DNA of 64,000 nt from positions 12,364,427 to 12,428,426 of the forward strand of contig OX442315.1 of the NCBI GenBank assembly GCA_949358305.1, in the 5' to 3' direction. The position numbers and the translations under genes were made by a program. The notes under the pieces were generated by a model that saw only the letters and a list, made by a program, of their open reading frames with translations, was not told the origin of the DNA and searched no databases. Each line of letters opens with the position of its first letter. Position 1 is the first letter of the stretch. The DNA comes from Strigamia acuminata (Eukaryota > Arthropoda > Chilopoda > Geophilomorpha > Linotaeniidae). Shown one piece after another: positions 11,595-22,087 of this stretch.

Positions 11595-12148
11595 AATGAA
11601 AATAGAAAACACAAATTTAAATGAAAATAGAAAACACAAATTTAAATGAAAATAGAAAACACAAATTTAAATGAAAATAGAAAACACAAATTTAAATGAA
11701 AATAGAAAACACAAATTTAAATGAAAATAGAAAACACAAATTTAAATGAAAATAGAAAACACAAATTTAAATGAAAATAGAAAACACAAATTTAAATGAA
11801 AATAGAAAACACAAATTTAAATGAAAATAGAAAACACAAATTTAAATGAAAATAGAAAACACAAATTTAAATGAAAATAGAAAACACAAATTTAAATGAA
11901 AATAGAAAACACAAATTTAAATGAAAATAGGAAACACAAATTTAAATGAAAATAGAAAACACAAATTTAAATGAAAATAGAAAACACAAATTTAAATGAA
12001 AATAGAAAACACAAATTTAAATGAAAATAGAAAACACAAATTTAAATGAAAATAGAAAACACAAATTTAAATGAAAATAGAAAACACAAATTTAAATGAA
12101 AATAGAAAACACAAATTTAAATGAAAATAGAAAACACAAATTTAAATG
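11595..12148. repeat. 25-bp minisatellite, 22 copies
   Basis: Same array as 3692-4220 with one extra 25-bp unit, and a variant unit near 11930 (ATAGGAAACAC). The unit difference accounts exactly for the change in offset between the two duplicated segments. Confidence 0.96.
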
Positions 12149-12198
12149 TCTAAAACATCAAATGAAATTATGCAGTAACGTCACGTATATCATTCGCA

Positions 12199-14103
12199 TT
12201 AATTTTGTTGACTCAAATCAAGATAAAATTCAGAAACATCACTTTTTTCCCCTTTTCGGTTCAATACTGGCGCTATGAAAACTTTCAACCTTTCCCCATA
12301 ATATTTGAGCGCGCACAACTCATTGAGAATTTTCACAAATTCAACGCCGGCCAATTCCTTAGGTTTTGCTACATCCATTGCTTTCTCCAACAGCTTATAT
12401 TCCTTGAAATACTTGCATCTAACTTCGACTAATCTCTCAGATAAATCTGAATTCGCAACCTCTTGTTTTTTTATCAAAATACTGAGATACTGCATGAAAA
12501 TATCGTTGTACGACATAAAAGAAAGTTTACTCAAATAACGTCCAATTTTAACACTAGCTACAATGATAAACTGCTCTTCACCCTGCAGTGCACGAATAAC
12601 ATGCAGTGGTGCAAGTGAAGTGTCATTCAAACGAAATTGTTGTGCTTGCTGTGGCATATTGATTAGCTGATGATGTTCCCAGAAACAACCACATACCCTA
12701 CAGTACAAACTTTCCCCATTACCCATTGCCCAACAATCTCTAAGCCTTTTGTCACCCACAATTCCAAGCGGAATGTCTTCCAAACAGCAATTTTCGTGAC
12801 AAATAAACCCGGGCGATTTGAACTTACACTTTTCATTCATACATGTAGTTTGAAAATCAACCGATTGTTTGAATGTCAGAGTAGCATAAAAACTAGGATA
12901 ATTACCGTTTTTACTCTTATCGGTAAGTCCAATAATGTGTGTCTGTATATATTCCAGAATGTCTGCAATAGGTTTAATCAAAGCGATGGTATTCTTCTTT
13001 GCTACAACCAACGACATGGTGTCTTCAATGTTGTGTGGCTTTATGCATTGACAATACGAAATTAGCCGCTCGGTTTCTAACACCGATGCAACCCAGCCTT
13101 GACAGAAGTCTTGATCGCTGCTCTTTTTCAGTTGAATGCCTTGTTTTTGTGCGCAGAGGAACCGGAAGGCGCCATTATCCATTCTGAACAATCTGTTTTT
13201 ATCCAGCGCAATATCTAATTTGTTTTCCTTAAAAAGTTTGCCCAAAGAAACTCTCATTGCAGCCGCTTGGTGGGGCGCCCCTTCACTATTTGTGAAACAA
13301 AAAACAATATTTTTCATCACTGTCCAATAGAAATGGCCCATCAATTCTCTAATGCACAACTCAAAATGAGCGTCAAATTTCGGTTCATCCGGATTGACTA
13401 GAATACAAATGCCGTGCAACTCCTTCAGACCGCGCAAATACGACAACGTTTTCCGAAACTCTTTTTTCATATTTTCCACGTGGACGGCGCTCCTGGTTCC
13501 TGGAATGTCGATCAATCTGATCAATGCGCTTCCCATGGCAAAACTATAAACGCTGACTATTTCTTCGTCGATCTGAACTTTAGGAGTTTTGCATTTTACG
13601 TGTTGAATGACGTCGTTTTTGTCGATTACGTCAAACGAGAATGGCATTGCTGAAAACAGCTCACCGTCGGCAGCTTCTTCGAGCGATGGGTACGCGATAT
13701 AATTGACGAAAGAATTGATCCAAGCGGGCGTGTCATCATCGGAAACGCTAATTACGAGAATGTTTAATTCACGGATGGGTTTAATGTACTTGTTCATCTC
13801 TCCCGCAGCAAACGAAGTGAATTCAGATCCGTGTTGCTCGGAGGAGCATTTAAAGGAAAAGTTTTGTCCGTTGGCTTTGCCACAAGCGCAATAGAAGTAA
13901 TCGTCGTCTTGAATAACTCCAATTAGATCGTTGCAGGTAGCGCATTGCCAGGTTTGGCATTTTTTCTTGCAGTTTCCTTGTAATGAGCCGGGACACTGCA
14001 CTTGAAGTTGGACTCTGAAGTCGGGTTTTTCACACGGTTCGTGCCCCTCACTCGAAGCCAGACAGTTCTTCTCTTCTCCAAAACGTGCGTTTGAAGATGC
14101 CAT
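12199..14103 (-). CDS. GTPase-like protein with dead P-loop, type 1, copy B (634 aa)
   Basis: Same length and domain order as copy A, differing at roughly 20 of 634 residues spread over the whole protein. Differences include ELIGVIR to DLIGVIQ in the first Cys cluster and ALKYYG for VLKYYG near the end. P-loop site SVSDDDTPA and switch-2 DIPG are identical to copy A, and all cluster cysteines are kept. The open frame with dispersed missense changes and no stop suggests it is still under constraint. It lies 2.6 kb downstream of the intact type-2 gene at 16672-18561 on the same strand. Its leader intron (14127-16086) is enlarged by a 1.3-kb Mutator-like element. Confidence 0.88.
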   Translation of the reverse strand: MASSNARFGEEKNCLASSEGHEPCEKPDFRVQLQVQCPGSLQGNCKKKCQTWQCATCNDLIGVIQDDDYFYCACGKANGQNFSFKCSSEQHGSEFTSFAAGEMNKYIKPIRELNILVISVSDDDTPAWINSFVNYIAYPSLEEAADGELFSAMPFSFDVIDKNDVIQHVKCKTPKVQIDEEIVSVYSFAMGSALIRLIDIPGTRSAVHVENMKKEFRKTLSYLRGLKELHGICILVNPDEPKFDAHFELCIRELMGHFYWTVMKNIVFCFTNSEGAPHQAAAMRVSLGKLFKENKLDIALDKNRLFRMDNGAFRFLCAQKQGIQLKKSSDQDFCQGWVASVLETERLISYCQCIKPHNIEDTMSLVVAKKNTIALIKPIADILEYIQTHIIGLTDKSKNGNYPSFYATLTFKQSVDFQTTCMNEKCKFKSPGFICHENCCLEDIPLGIVGDKRLRDCWAMGNGESLYCRVCGCFWEHHQLINMPQQAQQFRLNDTSLAPLHVIRALQGEEQFIIVASVKIGRYLSKLSFMSYNDIFMQYLSILIKKQEVANSDLSERLVEVRCKYFKEYKLLEKAMDVAKPKELAGVEFVKILNELCALKYYGERLKVFIAPVLNRKGEKSDVSEFYLDLSQQN

Positions 14104-14191
14104 TTTCAGAGGTAGAAAATCTAAGCCTGGAAATATAATTTTAATTAGAACAATTAAACTGGATCGAGGATTTTGAAAGTGAGATTATAGT

Positions 14192-15501
14192 GGCTTGGTT
14201 GAAGACCTAGAGCTCCATTTGTCACCAGGTGGCGACAAATGTTTTCCAGAACTGTTTAAGCAATAATTTTGCATTGGCGATACATTTTCATAGCAAAACC
14301 GAAGTTTCTGCTACTGAGATATGTTTCAGACTCCGCAAATCCAAACCGGTCGTCATGATTTGAAATTCCAACTAATTTTCTTTTTTAACTGTCAATAGAA
14401 TTATTCATTATTACCTCACAGTAATAATCTTTAAGCAACAAAGAAAACATGGAGCCCATGTTAATCATATTTTCATGAAAATATAGTTTGGCTGTTTTAT
14501 ACATTTGTATGATGCCGTCACATGACAGCATCATACAACCTGCAAATCCTCCTTGCATTTGGGCCTGATAACCTAGCGTATAAAAAATTGACCAAACTTG
14601 CTGAGCATTGAAATTAATAAATGTACCTTTCAAGCACTACTACTTCTACTTTGCCATCAATCTGAATAGCGATGTAATATTTAAGTTTATTTTGAATTTT
14701 ATCAATTTTTATCAATTTATACAAGTTGCCTCGGATATGTGCATCATCATCGCTGAATGCTACTACATAATTTAAAAGGAAAAAACAAACGTAAAAAGTA
14801 AAAAACTTATTTTAGGAATTTTGGAGTTTTATCATTATTGGCACATAAAAATAGATTACAGATTACAGTATGACCCATTTGCAATTTCAAAGATAAATGC
14901 TAAAAGTTCGACGAGAATCAAACTTGTAAATTTAATTGAGTTGAGGTGTTGTGTTAGGTAAAAACAACCTTTAAAAAAATAAAAAAAATAAAAATTGATT
15001 ATGGCTAAGGCGCTGTGGAAACTAAATAAAAATTTGAAAAAGGTAACCGGATCCGAACACGAATCAGAACCTGAACCGCACGAAAACCTTGTGTCAAATA
15101 CCAGGAATTATTTTTATCGTGGGTGTGTCAAATACAATTGCAATGGCAAATGTTGACGATTTGACAAACATTACGAAATCGCAAGATTAAAATCCATGGC
15201 AATTATTACCAAATCTTCAATTTTTTTTATATGCGCGATCGTGAGTTAATGTGACTTTATTTTTTAAATTTGTAACAGAGAAGTTTAAAGATTATTATTG
15301 TGAGGCAATAATGAATATTTCTATTGAAAGGAAATTAGTTGGAATTTTCAAATCACAAAACCATTTCGGATTTCACTAGCAGAAACTTCGGTCTTGCTAT
15401 AGAAATGTATCACCAATGCAGAAATCTTTCGCCACCTGGTGGCAAAATGTGAATTTGGAGCGCTCCAATGGAGCGTGCAGCTCCAAGTTTTCAACAGAGC
15501 C
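14192..15501. mobile_element. Mutator-like non-autonomous DNA transposon, 1.31 kb
   Basis: Long imperfect inverted repeats: 14192-~14442 against ~15280-15501. Matched landmarks in both arms are ACCAGGTGGCGA, GAAGTTTCTGCTA, AAATTCCAACTAATTT and TAATAATCTTTAA. Flanks are GATTATAGT (14183-14191) and GATCATAGT (15502-15510), a 9-bp target duplication with one mismatch. The unit-1 sequence lacks the element and reads straight through. Long TIRs plus 9-bp duplications fit Mutator-like elements. The ~830-bp interior has no transposase; a short minus-strand frame at 14385-14633 overlaps the TIR and is not credible. Confidence 0.87.
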
Positions 15502-16086
15502 GATCATAGTCGAGAAGGACCATAGCACATTTTAGAAAGTCATTCGTACATTTTTAGATTAATTTTAAAATGCCATCTTAAATCTACAAACGCATATCTC
15601 ACGTTTATTTGCTGGTTGAATCAATCAAGGGTGGTGTTGAGCCAGTTGCTGTTTGGTGTGAAAATATCACACAAAGAATGCCTAGAAAAAAAAAGAAAAA
15701 TATGAATATCGGACAATTAAACGAACATCTATCGAAAGTATAGCAGATAAATTATTTTTAAAAAAATATATACACATGAAAATAAAAAATAATAACTGTA
15801 TGAACGTAAATAATCACACTCTACTCCGAAGTGAAACCAAAGTGAAATCATCAACCTGACGCCATGTGCAAGGACATCCCTACCGGCATTCAACGGCCCG
15901 AAATAATAATTGTTATATTTATTTTATAATAATATTTTCAATTATTTTACTCACTCACATAAAGTTTAAACAAATTCAGAAACAGATTAAGAAATGGCCG
16001 ATTGATAAATGTGCACAAGTACAGTTGAAGATTTCAGGGAAAACGATGAATAACTACAGCGAGTTTCAGTTTTGGTTTATACTCAC

Positions 16087-16345
16087 CTTTGTCAATTTCC
16101 CGAGTTGAGCTTCAGATTTAGTACAACAAGTTAGATGAAAAAAGAAACTAGTTCACTCACCAAGTCAATCCTCGGGATGCGACTTCGCAAACGTCTAAAT
16201 GTAAAGCGTAAAACTAAAACGTGCCTTGATTTCTAAGCATGGATGAGACAGAAACAACGGATCGCAGCAATGAAGCGAACCATGTAAAATGCGCATGCGC
16301 AAAACAAAGTTTGACAACAAATAGAAGCAAATGCTGTTGGTGGCG
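16087..16345 (-). promoter_or_regulatory. Non-coding exon and promoter of copy B
   Basis: Same layout as upstream of copy A: donor AAAG|GTGAGT at 16086/16087, second donor-like site near 16158, NRF-1-like palindrome TGCGCATGCGCA at 16290-16301, and the GGTGGCGCCACCACTCCG stretch at ~16339. It ends ~330 bp from the 3' end of the upstream type-2 gene, so the two same-strand genes are tightly packed. Confidence 0.6.
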
Positions 16346-16671
16346 CCACCACTCCGTTAATACGATGTGCAGTGAAGACATTCAAGTCGAAAATTTTTTT
16401 AAATCTATTTATTAATGTATCAAAATACATTTTTTAAATTCATTTATTAATGTATTGAAATAAATTTTTTTTAATTTTTTTATTATTGTATCGAAATAAA
16501 TCCATATATTTTTCTCTCAAATTTATAAATTGTGCGTAACAAGTCTGTTTCCATTCTGTACTTTATATTACAAAGGTAATGCTAACAATAACGACATTAT
16601 ATAAAATAAACCAAACCCGATTATCTGGTTAGTTGGTTAGCTTAACATAATTTATCGAATTACCGGTATTT

Positions 16672-18561
16672 CTAATTATCAAATCGTTTAATTTTTTCAT
16701 GAAACCTTTCACAAACATCGCTTATTTCCTCATCACATTTCGAACCTGCTTCAATTAACTTTTTCAATTGCTCTCCATTATATTTCAGTGTGTACAACTC
16801 GGATAAAACCTTCCTAAATTCAACGTCATTCATTTCCTTAGCATTTGCCTCCGCCATAGAATTCTGAAAAGTCGCATCTTCATTAAAATACAAATCCCTC
16901 ACCACCGCAGCATTAGCATCATCTTTTAAAGCAAAGTTAATATATTGCCTCATAAGATTGTTATAATCTATTAAAGCACGTTTGCTCAGATAAAATCCGA
17001 TTCCGACACTAGCTTGGATTATTTTCAGTTGTTCTCTCTTCAATTCCTCGACACAATAGTTTTTCGGCCATTCCGATACTAAATTCTGTATGGATTTGAT
17101 TTGTTGGTGACAATCCCAGAAACAACCACACACCCTACAATGCAATCTGTCACCCGTAGCCATAGCCCAACAAGCACTAATCCTTTTTTCGCCCGCGATA
17201 CTGGTTGGAATTTCTCCCAGATGGCAAGTTGCATGACAAACTGATGAATACTGATTCCTACATCTGTAATCAAACTGAACACATTTGGCATTTACACAAA
17301 CAGTTTGGCGATGCTGAAGAGGTTTAGTTTCAATCGTTGTTACTGTAACAGGTAGTGAAATCCGATTGCCCGCTAATAATGAGTTTGGTTGACTGCTAAG
17401 TCCACAAATATTTTTATGATTGTTTACTATTATATCGGCAATTGGTTTGGATATATTAAATATGTTCTTCTTGGCCTCGAACATAGACAAAGTGTCCGTA
17501 ATCTGATGTGGTTTTAAGCTTTGAAAATGCATCAAGAGACGTTTTGCTTCTTCGGCCGATGCTGCCCAGCTTTGAACATACACTTTTTCATCGCTGTCAT
17601 TGAATTCAACGCCGTCGATTTTAGCACAGAAGAATCGAATAGCATCATTATCCATGCTGTACATTCTGCTTTTGTCAAGTTCAATGTTTGATTTATTTTC
17701 CCAAAGAAGTCTGCTAAGAGATACTCTCGTTTTCGCAGTTTCGCATGACGTTCTTCTTGCGCGAATAGAACAAAAAACAACATTTCTCAAAATTTTTAAA
17801 TCAAAATAACTTAAAAACTCTTTAAAGCACAGCTCAAATTGAACACCAAGTTTGGGTTCGCCCGGATTGACTAGGATACAAACACCGTGTAACTCCTTAA
17901 AATTGCGCAAATACATCAAGATTTTGCAAAACTGTTCGTCGATGTTTTCCATTTCAGTCGTGTCCCTAATTCCAGGCATGTCAATCAATCTGACCAATGT
18001 ATTCCCCCAAACAAACACATCAGCTGTTATATTTTTGTTGTTGGCTTTGCTTCCGAATTGAACATCTCGTACAATGTCGTTTCTATCGGTTATGTGGAAC
18101 GAAAAAGGTGTTATTGGCTGCAGAGTTGAATGGGCGGCTTCTGGAAACGCGATGTAATTGACGAACGAGGTAAGCCAAACAGGCGTCTCGTCTTCCGACG
18201 TGCCAATTACGAGGATGTTCAATTCGCAAATCGGTTTAACGTACTTATTAATTTCCCCCGCTGGAAATGAAGTGAATTGAAAACCGTGTTGTGCTGACGA
18301 GCATTTAAAGAAAAAGTTTTGTCTGTTGGCTTTGCCACAAGCGCAATAAAAGTTGTTTTCGTCATTCCGAATAACTTCGATTGGCTCATCACATTGAGTA
18401 CAGCACCAGACATGTTCCACCTTTTCACAGCTTTCCTGTAATGACCTGGGACACTGCAGCTGAAGTTGGACTCTGAAGTCGAGTGTTTCACACAGTTCGT
18501 ACCCGTCAGCTGTGGCAAGACATTTTTCCACTTTTCCTAAACTTGGAGTCGTAGATGCCAT
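16672..18561 (-). CDS. GTPase-like protein with dead P-loop, type 2, copy C (629 aa)
   Basis: Only intact type-2 member. Order: Cys cluster (CPRSLQESC, CCTQC, CACGK), GTPase-like domain, Cys/His cluster (CVNAKC, CHATCHL, CWAM, CRVCGCFWDCHQ), helical tail. The P-loop site reads GTSEDETPV: the first Gly is kept, but GxGKS has become acidic residues plus Thr-Pro. Switch-2 is DMPG. About half of the residues differ from type 1, so the two types separated well before the duplications here. It starts at the conserved MAS; a splice-acceptor-like TTATTTCTAG precedes the start by ~24 bp. It is the upstream partner of copy B. Likely cytosolic, function unknown, GTP binding doubtful. Confidence 0.87.
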   Translation of the reverse strand: MASTTPSLGKVEKCLATADGYELCETLDFRVQLQLQCPRSLQESCEKVEHVWCCTQCDEPIEVIRNDENNFYCACGKANRQNFFFKCSSAQHGFQFTSFPAGEINKYVKPICELNILVIGTSEDETPVWLTSFVNYIAFPEAAHSTLQPITPFSFHITDRNDIVRDVQFGSKANNKNITADVFVWGNTLVRLIDMPGIRDTTEMENIDEQFCKILMYLRNFKELHGVCILVNPGEPKLGVQFELCFKEFLSYFDLKILRNVVFCSIRARRTSCETAKTRVSLSRLLWENKSNIELDKSRMYSMDNDAIRFFCAKIDGVEFNDSDEKVYVQSWAASAEEAKRLLMHFQSLKPHQITDTLSMFEAKKNIFNISKPIADIIVNNHKNICGLSSQPNSLLAGNRISLPVTVTTIETKPLQHRQTVCVNAKCVQFDYRCRNQYSSVCHATCHLGEIPTSIAGEKRISACWAMATGDRLHCRVCGCFWDCHQQIKSIQNLVSEWPKNYCVEELKREQLKIIQASVGIGFYLSKRALIDYNNLMRQYINFALKDDANAAVVRDLYFNEDATFQNSMAEANAKEMNDVEFRKVLSELYTLKYNGEQLKKLIEAGSKCDEEISDVCERFHEKIKRFDN

Positions 18562-19654
18562 TTTTCAATGATGCAAAAATCAATCTAGAAATAAAGATTT
18601 CACGAAATCAATAAAAAATTTCGATCGTCGTAGTTAATGTTTCTGTTGTTGTTGTGCGCTACCGCTAGATGGCGTACGCGTGTAGAGGTAAAAGAATGTA
18701 ACTAAGGCGTTTTCGATTAGGATTGACCCAGAGCACGAAATATTTTTCAAGTGCAACAAGAAAGACAGCAATAAGATTAAGAAGAGGCTTAAAAAGTGTG
18801 GTATAAAATCCCATAAGCACCCCCTTTCGCTTCACTGCAGCGCGCTCAGTGTGAATGGAAAGTTATTCATTATCCAGGTTCAAATAAGCGATAAGTTGTT
18901 CCCACTCCACGAATTACAGCTAGAATGAAGATACAAAATAGTGTCACTGTTTAGGAGTTTTCTTTTCTCTCGTGTCATCTACTTTTTGTTGTGCAACTAA
19001 ACTAATTAATAAAATGTCTTTTGTTTATTCTGTAATAAATATAATTAGTTGGTATTAAAAAAAATTAATTGACATAAAATTTTTACCACTTTAAAAAATT
19101 AATACGAGACAAAAAAATAAATGAATAAATAAACAAATATAATACTTGCAACTTGAACGTGGTAATGTGTATGAACAATCAATCGCTTCTTTGCCTGTAT
19201 GCTTTAAACTGAAATTAAAATAGAATAAAATCACTTTTCCAACTACCGCTACGTTTTGGGTCGCCCTATGTTATCAGAAATAAATAAGAAAATACTCAAC
19301 TCTACTGCGACGTATGTTTGTGTTGCCACAGCAGAATCGAAACTAACACACGCACTACTCTACATCAATAAATTTCAACGTGGACTGTGAGGTTACGCCA
19401 CCTCACGGTCTGCATATGGAGCCAGTTATTTAGTCTCGATCAGAGCTTCATGCTTAATTTATACATATTTATACGTACTGTATATAAATATGTATAAAAA
19501 TCAAACGTTAACTGATAATAAATCAGAAATAAATCAAATACAGAGCATTACAAATTACTTCGTGTTTTTAAATATGTTTGTTGATACATATTAGACCACA
19601 GGCGTCATTAGACCAAGTCAGAGGCACGATGTGGCTGCAGTGTTCCCAAAGAAT
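18562..19654. other. Upstream of copy C, no gene seen
   Basis: AT-rich. Near 18798-18880 there is a GGTATAAAATCCC TATA-like box followed by a GC-rich stretch with GCGCGCTCAGTGTGAATGG, a possible plus-strand core promoter, but no coding region follows it. Otherwise nothing recognised. Confidence 0.3.
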
Positions 19655-20010
19655 ACAATCTGTGATCCAACCGCCATGTTGCTCGAATTACGAAAACCTG
19701 GATTGCAAATTAAAAGGAAATTATAATTTTTGGATAGCATTAACAGTTTATTATGTTTCAATTTTTTTTATTTATAAATACTGTCAGGGATAATTATTAT
19801 TCAGTTGAAAGAATTGAACATTGAACTGAAAGCACCAATAGATAGTGGTTCCGCGGTTTTCTGTTTTTCGCTATAGTGAAGCCGAGCGGTTTCCAATCTT
19901 TACCGTAGCGCGGTGCTATCATTACATTTTAAATTTTGAATACTGTACCAGTATTTCATTTTCTGAAGTTTGGCCAAGATATTAAAGTTCAGTAAAATGA
20001 CATAAGCCAA
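19655..20010. repeat. Dispersed repeat, copy 1
   Basis: Homologous over ~350 bp to 57360-57690: ATCCAACCGCCATGTTGCT, a shared GGATTGCAAA-type block, AACATTGAACTGAAA, TAGCGCGG and GATATTAAAGTTCAGTAAAATGA occur in the same order in both. No coding capacity and no clear terminal repeats. Probably an old transposon or a duplicated 3' flank. Confidence 0.65.
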
Positions 20011-20183
20011 ACAAGCCAAAAACTGATTTCAACGTTTTTATTTTCTAAATTCCATTTGGATTAAACGCGTTTATTATTTTAACAGAAATACGAATTTGAT
20101 AGAATGATTTAAAGTACTCAAATAATAATATTGACAATGTATAACATCAGTTTTTTCAAAACAAAACATGAATTTGTATAAAC

Positions 20184-22087
20184 TCATTTGCACAAGCCTT
20201 GTTTATTCAAATCGTGAAACCATTGATCAAATTCACTTTTTTCCTCATGGCGGTTTAAAACCGGCTCAATTAAAATTTTAATCAGTTCTCCAGTGTGTTT
20301 ATTGGCACACAACTCCTTTAAAACTTCCTCAAACTCACCACTCCCAAATTCCTTGACATTAGGTTTACCGATTGCTTTCTTCAACAGTTTATATTCCTTG
20401 AAATACTTGTCTCTCAAATCTACTAATCTCTTCATGAGTTGAATATTATTTTCTTCGCTTTTTATTGCAAGATCCATATAGCTCATCATAATGTTATTAT
20501 ACGACATTAAAGCTTGTTTACTCAAATAATATCCGATTTTTATACTAGATTTAATAATTGACTGCTGTTCCATCTCTCGTTCGACTATAGTAGTCCCAAT
20601 TTCATTTTTGTTCACGCTCACACATCGATATTCCATCGTACAATGAAATACTTGATGCTCATCCCAGAAGCAAGAACACACACTACAATACAAACTTTCA
20701 CCATTTTCCATTGCCCAACAATGTCTAAGACTTCGATTGCCAGCAGTACCTAGTGGAATATCTCCCAAACAACAATTTGCATGACAAATAACAGTTCCCG
20801 AAGTCTTTTTGCTACAATTTTCATTCATGCATCTGGTTTCAAAATGGCCCCAAGCTTTAGCCGTCAATTCATAAAAAGAAAAAATCTTATTCGGGCAATT
20901 TGTTGAAGCAGATAGTGTCATTAAATTTCTCTCAATATGGTCAAGTACATCGGCAATAGATTTTGTCAGAATGATGACATTCTTCTTAGCATCAATCCAC
21001 GACAAGGTGTCCGCAATACTGTGTGACTTTATGCTTTGAAAATACAAAATAAGCCGCTCAGTTTCTTGAACAGATGCAACCCAGCTCTGAGAAAACTCAT
21101 GTTCGCTGCTCTTTTCAAATTGAACGCCTTGTTTTTGAGCGCAGAGGAAACGGAAGGCGCCGTTATGCATTCGAAACAATCTGCTTTTATCAAGCGCAAT
21201 ATCTAATTTGTTTTCCTTAAGAAGTTTTCCCAGGGAAACTCTCATTGCAGCCGCTTGGTAGAGCGCGCCTCCATTATGTGTGAAACAAAAAACAATATTT
21301 CTCACAATGCTCCAGTGAAAATGGCCAATCAATTCTCTAAAGCACAACTCAAAATGAGCGTCGAATTTGGGTTCATCAGGCTTGAGAAAAATACAAATGC
21401 CGTGCAATTCCTTCATACCGCGTAAATACGCCAACGTCTTCTGGAACTGCTTTTTCATACTTTCCACATCAATGGCGCTCCGGATTCCTGGAATGTCGAT
21501 TAATCTGATCAACGTGCTTCCCACGGCAAAACGCTGATAGTTTCCACGTTGATCTGGACGTTCGGAGTTCCGAATTTCACGTGTTGAACGACGTCGTTGT
21601 TGTCGAGTATGTGAAACGAGAATGGCATTGCTGAAAACAGCTCACTCTTAGCAGCTTCTTCGAAGGATGGGTACGCGATGTAATTGATGAAAGAGTTGAG
21701 CCATGCGGGTGTCTCGTCGTCGTAGGTGCCAATCACGAGAATGTTCAATTCGCGAATCGGTTTAATGTGCTTATTCAACTCTCCTGCAGTAAAAAAAGTG
21801 AACTCCATTCCGTGGTGATCAGAGGAGCATTTAAAGGAATAGTTTTGTCTGCTGGCTTTGCCACAAGCGCAATAAAAGCTGCTTTCGTCATTCTGAATAA
21901 CTTCAATTGGCTCATTGCATTGAGTACAATGCCAGACGTGTCCCACCTTTTCGCAGCTTCCCCGTAATGAGCCGGGACACAGCAGTTGAAGTTGGACTCT
22001 GAAGTCGGGTTTTTCACACTTTTCGTGCACATCACTCGAAGCAAAACAGTTCTTATCTTCTCCAAAACGTGGGTTTAAAGATGCCAT
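20184..22087 (-). pseudogene. GTPase-like family member D, frameshifted
   Basis: Type-1-like relative, full length but broken. Residues 1-~190 are encoded at 21509-22087 and the rest at 20184-21524. At ~21525 seven bases (TATAAAC in the sister copies) are missing, shifting the frame inside the stretch before GSTLIRLIDIPG. Both halves are otherwise open and keep the Cys clusters (CPGSLRGSC, CHANCC, CWAM, CSVCSCFWDEHQ). The P-loop site reads GTYDDETPA, DIPG is kept. A single clean deletion in an otherwise intact gene points to recent loss, or to an assembly error. Start chosen at MASL, matching MASS in sisters. The leader with TATTTCTAG and upstream intron sequence to ~22510 is also homologous. 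Confidence 0.87.

Larger units (their letters stand above)
7904..14130. repeat. Tandem segmental duplication, unit 2
   Basis: Second copy of the 7.9-kb unit. From 7904 to about 12250 it is essentially identical to 1-4320, including introns and intergenic DNA. Through the gene at 12199-14103 scattered substitutions appear. Upstream of that gene the copies differ by many substitutions and by a 1.3-kb transposon insertion. The step in identity near the 3' end of the GTPase-like gene suggests an exchange breakpoint there. Confidence 0.92.

Noticed and set aside
14385..14633. 82-codon minus-strand frame in the Mutator-like element
   Set aside because: Overlaps the terminal inverted repeat, is too short for a transposase and has no recognisable motif.
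18798..18880. Plus-strand core promoter with TATAAAA
   Set aside because: No coding region or exon follows for over 1 kb; kept only as a note.
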